This document shows, in pieces, positions 1 to 10,200 of a DNA stretch of 64,000 bases. Source of the stretch: Ascaphus truei (taxonomy: Eukaryota; Chordata; Amphibia; Anura; Ascaphidae); the NCBI GenBank assembly GCA_036426205.1, contig CM071568.1:48019248-48083247 (forward strand). Direction: 5' to 3'. Position numbers and translations under genes: made by a program. Position 1 is the stretch's first letter; the number at the start of each line of letters is the position of its first letter. The notes under the pieces are model-generated. The model was not told where the DNA came from and made no database searches. It saw nothing but the letters and a program-made list of their open reading frames with translations.

Positions 1-24
1 GTCAAGCCGAATGTCTGTATTGTG

Positions 25-127
25 CTGTCCAAAAATAGGTATATATTGAATTGCCTACCCCACAAGGGGTTGTTAATACTCCCTGAGTAAAAACATCCCT
101 TCCACAGTTAATCACAGAACAGGGAGT
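25..127 (+). repeat. Interspersed repeat, copy 1 (inverted partner at 5680-5790)
   Basis: This stretch is similar to the reverse complement of 5680-5790. Shared blocks include aaaaatagg, ggggtt-ttaatactccc, gagtaaa and a final ttaatcacag-acagggag. The two copies face opposite ways about 5.6 kb apart and differ by scattered substitutions and small indels, so they are old copies of one family. I do not recognise the family. No ORF of interest lies in either copy. Confidence 0.6.
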
Positions 128-313
128 ATGGATTCACGTAAGATGCACAAAACAAATGTATCCATATATATGTTAAATGCATCACTCACAATGTTCCTAT
201 TTGAGAGGAAACAATTCACAGATAGTAGCAATATCTCTACTTTGGAGTCTGTTAGTACTTGGCATCTAATATCATTCATACTCAAATTAGTGCATTTAGA
301 TAAGCTACTCAGA

Positions 314-413
314 GTACAGTGAAACCTTAATTGAAGTCTCTAAACAATACTGTGCACTTAAATAGGCTTCTCCAAGTATAGTGAAACCTTATTAAAGTCT
401 CTAAATAATACTG
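314..413 (+). repeat. Short direct duplication of about 35 bp, two copies
   Basis: The motif tagtgaaacctta, then agtctctaaa, then aatactgt occurs at about 318-355 and again at about 379-413, about 62 bp apart, with few differences. It is a small local duplication. No coding or regulatory role is visible. Confidence 0.5.
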
Positions 414-890
414 TTAGTATATGATGTTAAATGACAACCTATGAAAGTAAGTAGGTGTATTATTCAAAGTGCATATCGTTTAGCAGTATAAACAGGGGTA
501 TACATTTAAAGAGAAAATACCAGCGCAAGAAACATGTTCCAATATTGAAAAATGTATATTAAATGTGAAATAAAAAAAGCACAAACTGCATTGCAGGACT
601 GTGAAAAATCGGGTTACACCCGGAGCAGGCGGCTTTTTGAGCTTATTGGCCATGGTGGTTGGTTTCAGATCCGTCCAAAAAGTTTGAGTCTGGGAGGGGA
701 AATCGTCTTTTTAATCACGTTATTCTATGAGGGTCCCTGGAGCACCCTCGCTAACCAACCATTCCTGCTGACATCACCTGACGTCTCCTCTACCTTTCAT
801 CCTTAAACTATAAACGTCAGAAATACGCTCTGTGCCAATGAGCATATTTTCCCGTCCCTTTGCTGGCTGGCATTCTCTAAAAGCTAATGA

Positions 891-1016
891 GCTCTGTGCT
901 CATTTGCAGGTAATTTCCCAGAATCCCTAGCTGCCGTGGAAGCACTGTATGCTAAAAGAATGGTGAAAAGCAGGGTTGCAGATCTGTCTGAGATATGGTA
1001 ATGTGCTCACAAGTGA
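891..1016 (+). repeat. Interspersed repeat, split by a Tigger-like MITE (paralogue at 1692-1820)
   Basis: The segment runs from a ctgtgctcatttgca motif through a gtggaagcact block and a gcagggttgcaga block to atgtgctcacaagtgata. The same order of blocks recurs at 1692-1820 in the same orientation. The copy is interrupted after gata by the element at 1019-1415, and the matching sequence (tatttgta) resumes at 1416. The family is unrecognised. It has no long ORF and could be a non-autonomous element. Confidence 0.7.
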
Positions 1017-1018
1017 TA

Positions 1019-1415
1019 CAGGCAGTCCTCGGTTATCCGACACAATGCTTTACTCAAAATGGCGTTGGATAGCGAAACGTCAAAGCGAAACACGTTTTCC
1101 CATAGGAACACTGTTTAAATTAAAGGTTCCGTTCCTGAAGGCATTTTTAATGCTAAAATACACAAAATATTTTATGCAGGCAATATGATACGCAGCACAC
1201 ACGAATTATATAGTATAGATACTGTATTATATATATATATATAATATAACAAAATATAATATAATATATTATATAGTATAATATATATATTATGTACACA
1301 AACAACTTTGCAAAGCGTTGTAAGAGCGTTGGATAAGCCATTTTGGCGTTGTAAAAATGAACATAGGATAAGCCATTCGTTGTAAAGCGAAGTGTTGTAA
1401 AACGAGGACTGCCTG
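1019..1415. mobile_element. Tigger/pogo-like MITE with TA target duplication
   Basis: The element begins CAGGCAGTCCTCG and ends CGAGGACTGCCTG, a 13-bp perfect terminal inverted repeat. TA flanks it at 1017-1018 and 1416-1417. TIRs of the CAGGCA-YCCTCG type and TA duplications are typical of Tc1/mariner pogo (Tigger) elements. The 397-bp length and the lack of a transposase ORF make it non-autonomous. The middle carries an AT-rich simple repeat. The second copy of the host repeat, at 1692-1820, preserves the unoccupied site. Confidence 0.8.
1204..1300. repeat. AT-rich simple repeat inside the MITE
   Basis: This is an imperfect run of TA and ATAAT units between the two arms of the Tigger-like MITE. 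It is probably a slippage-expanded spacer and would be unstable in replication. No other function is visible. Confidence 0.8.
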
Positions 1416-1691
1416 TATTTGTAGTTACTGTACGGGAGGTTTCCTTCTCCCCCACCCCTTCACTTTACCGACTATAACTTATTTAATATACAGTTAAAAT
1501 CTATCCCAGCGTCATATTGCAAAGCCAGTATAATCATCCTCACAGACCCAAATGGTTGAAACAGCTGTCTGCGAGTAGGTTTACTGGCTATGCAATTCTT
1601 TAACCCAAGGTATGCTGAAAATCTATGTAATACAGCAGGCATAAGCTCATATGGCTCCATGATGACATGGATTAGAAGCAAAAAGGTGACA

Positions 1692-1820
1692 CTGTGTGCT
1701 CATTTGCATGTCATTTCCCAAAATTCCTTGCTGCAGTGGAAGCACTATATGCCAAGAGAAAAAAATGGGGGAAAGCAGGGTTGCAGACCTTTCAGACATG
1801 TGAATGTGCTCACACGTGAT
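1692..1820 (+). repeat. Interspersed repeat, uninterrupted copy
   Basis: This is the second copy of the repeat at 891-1016, in the same orientation about 800 bp downstream. It reads through gatatttgta without interruption exactly where the first copy carries the MITE. It therefore serves as a paralogous empty site that fixes the MITE ends and its TA duplication. Confidence 0.7.
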
Positions 1821-2264
1821 ATTTGTATTTGCTAAAAGCTATACAAACTCTTTAAAAATAGTACCGGTGTGTCTGGCTCTCTCACTGCCAAGTCTCATGT
1901 GATTCAGTAAATGGTGAACAATAGAGATGGGCTGAAATCTGGGTCATACAAATAGGTGCACACACACGGCACTGCAAACAGAAGCAGAAACAGTGATATC
2001 CATGTCGTGTGTCATATGGGAAGTACAACACGCTACTTCAAACCTCATGTATATTGCATCGCTGATGAATGCTACACTCTTCCATCTGGACGCAAAAGTG
2101 TTAAATCAGTCACAAGAAAGAAAAAGAACAAAGACAAAATAAGTAATTCAAAATCTTTTGTCATCAATTTTATTTTGAGAATCTGCTACCAATTGCAATT
2201 TTTCAGTTCTATCAAATCTTTAGATAACTAAGGAAAGTGGGTGGATGTGTTATAAATCCATCTA

Positions 2265-2510
2265 CAGTAGGCCCCACTTTACAGCGCTCCGCTTTACGGC
2301 GTTCCGCTCATACAGCTTTTCCCAATGTATACCCAGATTCATTCGGTTCGGCGCTTGTTCCGTTTTTCTGGCGATTTTCGGCATGACACGCTCAGCAGCA
2401 AAGTATCCGGCTGTCACTAAACAACAGTTTTAGTGCGTGCACAACTCCTTGTCACATGCCATTTGTCAGCGAAACAGTCGGTTCACAGCTCTGCATCTGT
2501 TTTCAAAAGG
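2265..2510 (+). mobile_element. Tigger-like element, one end only
   Basis: The stretch starts TA-CAGTAGGCCCCACTTTACAG and continues with the repeated CGCTTTACGGCG sub-motif typical of this pogo/Tigger TIR type. No convincing matching right end belongs to it unless the small element at 2518-2599 supplies it. It has no transposase ORF. It could be a truncated copy or the left half of a composite running to 2599. Confidence 0.5.
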
Positions 2511-2517
2511 TAGAGTA

Positions 2518-2599
2518 CAGTAGGGCCCCGCTTTATGGCGATTGCCGCTTTACGGCGGCGGCCTGGAACGGAACCCGCCATATGAGCGAGGCCCTACTG
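2518..2599. mobile_element. 82-bp palindromic Tigger-like micro-MITE
   Basis: The element begins CAGTAGGGCCCCGCTTTA and its far end reads, in reverse complement, CAGTAGGGCCTCGCTCATA. It is nearly all TIR. TA flanks both sides (2516-2517 and 2600-2601). It is the smallest possible form of the family seen at 2265 and 42953: two ends with almost no interior. Confidence 0.7.
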
Positions 2600-2639
2600 T
2601 ATTCAGCTCCAAACTATTGTATGCATATTTGTGACTAAA

Positions 2640-4200
2640 GTTCCAGCAACTACTTCCAGGAGGATAACACTGCCCAGCTTTCTCGTTTTGTTATGAAAAA
2701 TCTGGTAATTTCAATACTCCATTTGATTAAACAAGACACACTGTAGCAGTTTCAATGTTTACTGCTACACAAGAGAAAAGGGTAATACGTTTATTAACTC
2801 AAACCCCAAGTAGTTACAACCAGATATTTACATGAGCAGTAAACTAAAATAACATTCCGGTTTGCTTAAAACCTTAGTCTGGTACATGTTTGTCTTATTG
2901 TAATCATAATGAAAACATCAATAAAATACTAAATCCAGTTTCCTTGCTGTCACTGTATACATTCCTTCTACAATTAAACTTTCCAGACGAGCATTTTATA
3001 TCTTTAGTGGTTTTAAATCAAACAAACCACTTTCATCCATCTTGTATCGCTAGTATTAAAACAAGGCATGGAATTGCCATTCTCCCTCAGTATTATATTT
3101 TCCTGTGGAAATGTTTCTCATATTGCCATATGGGCAAAATAGGTCCTGACAGTTTGGAAAAGGCTCACAACACCTGGGATTAAATGTTCACAATAAAAAG
3201 GAACTGTTTAGAAAACAAACTCTGCAAACCAGACTTCATATTTACAAACTCTCCTGCAATTTCCAGGAAAGATCCCCTGGGCTGCAGAGCCGCCAAGTAC
3301 CACAGCGACTTCTCCTACACTTGTGCCCGCCTCCCTGCTGCTACCTGTTCCTGCAATGTGATGCAGTGGATTGCTGCACCATGATGCATGTCAAATACGA
3401 CCACCCTCATCTTCTCCTGCTTCCCCAGGGTGCACCACCACAACCTGGGCTACAGTGGTCTTACCTGCATCTTTACATGCAATGTAAATCCTTTGTGGCA
3501 CAAAATCATCCAGAAATGTATTTTGATACGTTGGCAAGCACACTATCCGCGTGTCTCTTTCAGTAGCATTATCAATTCTTTTTTTGATTTTTAGAAATAG
3601 AACTTGTCCTTAAAACCAGCAATCCACGTAAGCAGATTGTATTGCTTATTGTTATTATCCTGGAATCAGGGTCACGTGTGATGTGTGAATAGCTCCAGTT
3701 AGCTTAACTCAGCCCCCTTTCCAAAGCACACCAAGTCCTGTTATATTTTCTTCACTTTATTCTGAAAGCATCAGTATATGCAGGCACTTGTGGATGATAT
3801 GGTGTGGGTGAGAGAGTGCTTATCTGTGAATGCTTTATAATCAGAGGCAGGTAAAAAGGAAATGGCCTTGCCAAGAGGAATGTAGCATGGAAGGGTACTC
3901 ACTCAGTGTCCTTCGGCTTGAAAAGGAAGGGGAGAAATGCCACACAGGAAAGTAAAGGCACTGAACTATCTTGTCAGCAGAGACAGGGGGGCAGGAATGA
4001 ACCAATCTTCCAGCTATGAAGAATGGAGGGTTGCCAAGGCAACCAGCTAGGGCTGAGAAAGGAACATATGAAACAATGTTGCCTTCACGCATGCAGCCAG
4101 CTGCTGAGACAGAGGGAATTACAGGAAGCTGAACTAGGGAGACAGCAATAGTCAGTGAGCTGCAAAAGGAGACAGAAAAACATGAAATCCTGTTCCAGGA
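2640..4200. other. AT-rich DNA, no gene recognised
   Basis: There are only short ORFs (up to 97 codons), with no recognisable domain, no paired splice-bounded exon pattern and no RNA gene. I see no clear repeat boundary. Confidence 0.5.
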
Positions 4201-4212
4201 CAGTTATTGTAT

Positions 4213-4621
4213 TTAAAGCAGGGGGTCTCTAGAGCTGAACCCTGTTAATTTCAACTCCTAGGACCCCTTGCTACCGGAGATACATCCCTCCTTAGGTGCT
4301 GGAAACCGCTCCCCCCTTGGTTACCATGGTTCACAATATGTCTGCTGTTCAAAGATTTTGCACCCTGCGAACCAATAGGAAGCTGCAACGTCATCGGTGC
4401 GGCTTCCTATTGGCCTATGTAACATTGGAGCGTTAAACTTTAAAGCCCTGCTTGCTTAGTTGGAGCATCTACCGGCACCTACTTTGGAGGCAAGTATCTT
4501 CAGAAGCAGAGGGTCCTCAGAGCTGAAATCAACAGGGTTCAGCACCTAAGACCCCATTTCAATTCTATACATAAAAAATAAAACACCACCAAAAAATCGC
4601 CAGCATGGATTGCTCCTTTAA
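4213..4621. mobile_element. TTAA-flanked MITE with long inverted repeats, copy 1
   Basis: The element lies between TTAA at 4213-4216 and TTAA at 4618-4621. Its subterminal regions form an inverted repeat of about 60 bp: the gctgaaccctgtt and atttcaactc block at about 4234-4292 matches the reverse complement of about 4478-4536. A related element lies at 45297-45688. A TTAA target suggests the Kolobok/T2 or piggyBac groups. The ends start AAG-C rather than CCC, so Kolobok/T2-like is slightly favoured. No transposase is present. Confidence 0.65.
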
Positions 4622-5679
4622 TTACACACTTTTTCTAGTTTAAAGTCTCATAAATAATACAAGGTGCTGACTGCATCTTAATTAATGCCGAGACTGGTTC
4701 ATGGCATTTATATAAGAAAATATAACAAGACCCACCGCTCTCCTATTGTAACAACTTAGTAAATAAAAGATATCACAGGTGCACAAGGGAATGATTGAAT
4801 ACTATATACACACAGTGTGGATCCTAATGGATTTTAGTGACGTCATCCTGGCGTCGGCAGTGGAGTTGTAGTGAGGGGAATAAGACGCTACACATTTGGA
4901 TATCTGGTTGTATACTGCTTTATTTCATACATATTCCTGTTATTATGTGTGTGCAGTTCATTGGTTCAATGGTGACTATTTACTTATTATAGGTTCATTT
5001 TGCTTGGAACCGGTCGAATACACCTATAGGTATTGTCAGGTATTAGTATTTGGGAATAGCTGTACGATGTAAAGATTGCTACTATATGCTACATCTATAT
5101 TGCAATGGCTATATTCCACTTTTATATCTGCAGTAACCAGGCTCTTATATGCTATCTATTCTGAACCGGAGTGCAATGCTGCAATTTCTGTACTTTGTAG
5201 TCACAATTTGAAAGATTTAATTAGACTTCCACACTGTCTTTTTGCATAGGGATTTAGCAATATGCTCATGTGTTATTTTGTAACCTTGTCAAGAACTATC
5301 CCAATAAGACATTATGTGTTAACTTATGGGGATTCAATACTGAATAGCTGTATCTCCATAATATATCATTCACTTCAAACCTTTTGTGACTAATATCCAG
5401 TGTTGTCATTCAATTGTGTTGGCAAGTTTCATACTGGGAGACACTAGTTCAGTCTCTCATTGTCTCCTTACTGAAGGGATATAGTGACAGATTTGCTGTT
5501 TCACTACCTCTCTTAGGACTGCATATCTAAGACATATTGGAGGAATATATAGGGTTACACTTTTGATATTTACATCTCCCCAATATATCATATAGAGTAC
5601 TAGTGTCTCTCTCAATTATCTACATTTAGAGGGTATTACCCCTCCCTTATCATCCAGCAGAGAAACTTGCACAGTCTAG
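4622..5679. other. AT-rich DNA, no gene recognised
   Basis: This stretch continues into the repeat at 5680-5790 and may be part of the same longer unidentified element. No ORF, splice structure or RNA gene can be supported. Confidence 0.4.
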
Positions 5680-5790
5680 CTCCCTGTACTGTGATTAATT
5701 GTGGTGGAGTTTCTTTACTCTGGGAGTATTAACCCCTATGTAGGGAATAAGATTATCTCCTCACATATATGAGTACTCCCCTATTTTTAG
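5680..5790 (-). repeat. Interspersed repeat, copy 2 (inverted relative to 25-127)
   Basis: The reverse complement matches 25-127, including ttaatcacag, gggagtattaacccc and a final ctattttta on the plus strand. Flanking sequence as far as about 6060 may belong to the same element, because a taataaattatttttt stretch at about 5865 resembles an A-rich element end. The class is unknown. Confidence 0.55.
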
Positions 5791-6973
5791 TCACACTCAC
5801 TCCACTGCCAATATTTTAATTCCCTTGTATATATTCCACACCCAGTGTGTTATTTTGCAGATATTAATAAATTATTTTTTGTTTTTTTCTACTCACTATG
5901 ACTGGTTATATAGGATACTATCCTGCATCACTGTTATCCTAGCAATAATTACATCACATGAGTGCAATTGTGAGGGATTCTTGTGGGGATAGGATTTTCT
6001 ACAATCCTACCTCCTATGTGTGTATATTTATATAAGAAACCCTACTAATGCATAGAACTGCTCCCTTGTTCAAGATGTTTTATTGCACTGCACGGATAAA
6101 CATCACTATATAATACATGTAAATTGTCAGAGGGAGGAATTAAAACATATTTACATTGGACAATATTTAAAATACTAGTAAAAAATGCTGCTATTCTTTT
6201 AATTTCTTTTTAAAAGCAATACAATAAAGTTCATTAATGAAATGCTCTGCATATGTATTACTTCTGTAAGTAAACAATGGCTATTATTTATTCCAGAGAG
6301 AAGGGAGTCAAATCTGCAGAATGGCAATATCACTCAATTGTTGTACATTTAGATTATTTATATAGTACACAACAGCGGCCCAGATTATTGAACTCATCCT
6401 TGTCCAGCTTAGTGTCTCAATCTGTTCATAGCAGACGAAGATAAACAGTTTACCTCGAGAGCCACAAATCATTACGAACAAAGTAAAAGTCCACACAAGG
6501 ATCCTTTCAGTTCCAATCAGACATTTAATCACTTGACAAAGCGATTCACAGTACCAAATGGCGTAGGGATTTTACAAAAGTTCAATTACATTTTATATAT
6601 CTTTGACTTCAGATATGTCCCGAAATAAAAACTGGACCTTACTGAGCACTACAATTTTGTAATTTAAAGACAATGGTGTCATAATGTGGAACAATAAATA
6701 GTCTATCCAGACTGTGCTGCAGTCTGTACATAACAGGGTTGGTTCCTCAGTGTTTTTGAAGTAAGGAGATACAAAGTGTGTTCTCAAATGCACACTATTA
6801 GAGAAATAAAAATCAACTAAAAAGTTAGGACAATTTATGCAATTTTAACACTCCACTAAGTATTTTTTAATCAATGTAAGACAATGAAGACAGGGGAAAT
6901 TAAATAATATTACTCTATAGGGAAATGCTAAACACACTCACCATTGTCCAACAGGGGAGCAATGAATAGGGGA
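5791..6973. other. AT-rich DNA, no gene recognised
   Basis: Short ORFs only (74 codons or fewer). No recognisable protein, RNA gene or clear transposon end. This is the left flank of the nested hAT/LINE locus. Confidence 0.5.
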
Positions 6974-6981
6974 CTCTAACC
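6974..6981. repeat. 8-bp target-site duplication of the hAT host, left copy
   Basis: ctctaacc here is repeated exactly at 41812-41819, just outside the other terminal inverted repeat. An 8-bp duplication is the hAT hallmark. Its survival across 34.8 kb shows that everything between the two copies arrived inside, or within, one hAT insertion. Confidence 0.85.
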
Positions 6982-7154
6982 CTGAGGTGGGCAACTCTGT
7001 CGCCAATCGCCACAAGTGGCGAATTGGCCATGAAAGTGTGGCGAGTTTGATTTTGCCAGCTCCCACAGTCAAATTATTTTTTTCCTGATGGCGTGGTCTG
7101 GTTTCCGCTTTCAGAGTCAACGAAGTTAAGCAGCCTATTTTGATCTGGTTCAAT

Positions 7155-7187
7155 ACTGATTGGCCGGCGAAGCCGGCCAATTCAGTT
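7155..7187 (-). promoter_or_regulatory. 3' UTR hairpin of the LINE
   Basis: A GC-rich inverted repeat: ATTGGCCGGC, loop GAA, GCCGGCCAAT. It extends outward by ACTGA/TCAGT with one bulged base, giving about 14 paired positions and a 3-nt loop. It lies about 20 bp from the LINE 3' end and recurs in copy B at about 34133-34165. Many LINE reverse transcriptases recognise a structured 3' UTR, so this is a plausible RT-binding element. That role is inferred from position and structure only. Confidence 0.6.
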
Positions 7188-7258
7188 AAACAGCAATTCT
7201 ACTTGTTGCCAAGTAGAACAAAGAAAAACCAGTCAAACAAATATATAAGGGAATCAGC

Positions 7259-7282
7259 AAGTGCACTGTAGAAAGTGCACTT
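7259..7282 (-). other. Inverted repeat at the ORF2 stop codon
   Basis: AAGTGCACT, a 6-nt spacer, AGTGCACTT: a perfect 9-bp stem that overlaps the TAA stop of ORF2. Copy B carries the same structure at about 34237-34260. It could be a second structured element of the LINE 3' region or chance. No terminator function is implied. Confidence 0.5.
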
Positions 7283-10200
7283 AAAAAAGAAGGGTTAACT
7301 CAGAAGACCCCCTGATGGGGGATACCGAGCAGAGCACCCCGCCTAACGCCCACTGGGAGGCAAACTCCGAAACCGTCCCAGCGGACTCGGCGTACGTGAA
7401 CTCTGCCCGAATACGGGAGTGCACCAGCGCCCGGAACACTGCCACGATGTTCGTTGGGACCCCCTTCTCCAAACGCTGCTTCCTGGTCTTGTAAATGGCT
7501 ACCTTAGCCATTGCCAGGAGCAGGTTGACTAGGAGATCCCTAGGCTTATTGTCTCGGGACACTGGGCACCCAAAAATAAAATGATGAGGAGAGAAGTTTA
7601 ACCAGAACTGCAGGAGAAGGCTCCTCAAGAAGGACAAGAGGGGCTGCAGTCTGGCACAACTCAAATAAATGTGAAATACAGACTCCCGCTCGCCACAGAA
7701 AGGACAGGCGGCGGGGGAGTCCGTGAAGTGTGCCAAATACTCTCCTGTGCTCAGTGCACCGTGGAGGACCCTCCAACTCAAATCCCCGGCGGGACGAGGA
7801 ACCAAAGCTGAATAGAGCTCTCTCCACCGGGGTCTCTCGCCCTCGTTCCCAAAAAATACCCGCCTCCAGATGGTATCTGGGCGGGTGACAAGGGCGAGGT
7901 AGTGCACTATGTGGAGCACCAGAGAATACAGGACTTTCCTCGGCATGCCGCGAAAACATGCTGGGGACATATCCCCCAACCTGCTGAGGTTTGGGGAGAT
8001 AGGAACTCGAGGGGGTTGCCTTGGTTTGGGTTCTACGCAAAAATTCGGAGAGCTGAAGTTGATAGGTTGACAAGGCTCTCCGGTCTGCAAAACCCCCTCG
8101 ATGAAGGTGCGTGAGTCGGGGTGGATGGCATCTTTAATCTCCTGGATCAAACGACGAGGCACGCGGGCAGTAAGCAGACCCATACGGGGCGCGAGCTCCT
8201 CTGCTCCTACCCAGTCCCGCCGCTCAAAGTCCAGGAGATCCCCGACTCTGGTCACCTGCGCCAGGATTAGCCGGCGGCAAATAGAGGGTGAATCCAACAT
8301 CCGAGCCCCCACTGCCGGATTATACAGCAGGGGCTCGGCGAGGATATCAACCCCCACCGCCTGTTTCTTCCTGGTCGCGGAGACCAATTTCCAGGCCTTC
8401 AGTAAGTCCCGGTAGTATGCCGGCAGCACCGAGAGGTCTCTACCTAAACCCTCAGGCCTGATGATAAACAATTGCCGGTCATACCTCATATTGCGCAGCT
8501 GGCGAAAGAAAAAGGTCGCCAGCTGGCACCACTGCGGAGACGGATCTGCGAATAGGTATCTCTGCAGGTACTGGAGGCGGAAAGTGTGTAACTGGGAGCG
8601 GACACACACCACTCCCTGTCCACCCTCCTCCAAAGGGAGACACGCAACTCCCGCAGAGACCCAATGCTTCCCCATCCAGAGGAAATCCATCAACCTCCTC
8701 TGGATCTTGTTGATAAATTCGGGGGTTGGACCCATGGCTATCAGCCGGTGCCAAAGCTGACTGGCCACCAGCTGGTTGATCACCAGGGTCCTTCCCCTAA
8801 GGGAAAGCATTCTCGACAGATACACCCATGACCCCAGACGAGCAATGACCCGTTCTTCAAGATCACTGAAGTTTTCTGGGGCCGGGTCCTCCGTAGCAGA
8901 CAGGTAGACTCCCAGATACTTGAGAGTATCGCTCTCCCACGAGACATTCCGAAACGTGGGGGGCAAAGAGTCCACCTGTAAGGGACCCACCAATATGCCG
9001 GAGCACTTGGACCAGTTGATCCGAGCAGAAGAGGCCGCGGTGTAGACCTCTTGGCACGCTTGTGCCCGCTCTAGATCATCTAAGTCCTGGGCCACGAGGA
9101 GCACGTCATCGGCATAAGCCGACAGGACTACTCGCATGTCGGGTTCCCGCAGCACCAGCCCGGTGAGCCTCCTCCTCAGTAGACAGAGGAAGGGCTCAAT
9201 GGCCAGCGCGTACAGTTGCCCAGACAGGGGGCACCCTTGACGTACTCCCCGACCAAACACAAAAGGTGCCGTCAGGGACCAGTTGATCTTCACCAGACAC
9301 TCTGCAGAGGCGTACAGCATCTGGAGAAAGCCCACAAATTGTGGGCCAAAGCCAAACGCCCGCAGGGTCTGCATAAGGTAACGGTGATCCACTCTGTCAA
9401 ACGCCTTCTCCTGATCTAGGGACAGAAAGGCGAGTGATAGACCAGTCCTCTGCGCGTAGTGCATCAGGTCCCGGACCAGAAAAATGTTGTCATGAATGCT
9501 CCGGCCCGGGACAGTATAGGACTGGTCGGGGTGAATCACCTCTGCCAGCACGGACTTGAGCCTCAGCGAAAGCGCTTTGGCTACGATCTTATAGTCCGTG
9601 CTGAGCAGTGAGACCGGTCGCCAATTAGAGATCTGACGGAGATCCCCCTTCTTTGGCAGCAAAGACAGTATTGCCCGCCGACACGAAAGTGGCATCTCAC
9701 CGATCTCAAGGGCTTCGGCTAGGACCTCGGTGAAATCAGGTCCCAGCATCTCCCAGAAAAACCGGAAGAACTCCACAGTCAGCCCGTCTAGCCCCGGCGC
9801 TTTTCCGTGGGACATGAGACTGAGGGCTTCAGAGAGCTCGGCCAGAGTCAAAGGTAACTCAAGCGGCTCCCTTCCATCCTCACTGACCGTGGGAAGCCCC
9901 TCCCATAAGACCCTGCATTTATCTGGCTGGATGGACTCCGGAGAGAAAAGATCTACATAGAATCTCCGGGTTCTGTCCCGGATGCTCTCCGGGTCAGTCA
10001 GAGGGTTACCGTCCTCTGCCAACAGGCATGTGATATGTCTACGGTTTCCCCTCTTTTTCTCCAGCGCGTAGAAGAGGCGCGACCCGCGATCCATCTCTCG
10101 AAGGAAGTTGATGCGGGATCGCACATACGCCCCCCGAGCTCTCCGATCTTCCAAGTCCCGGAGAGTGCACTTCCTCTCCACGTACATACTCTGCAGGTAT

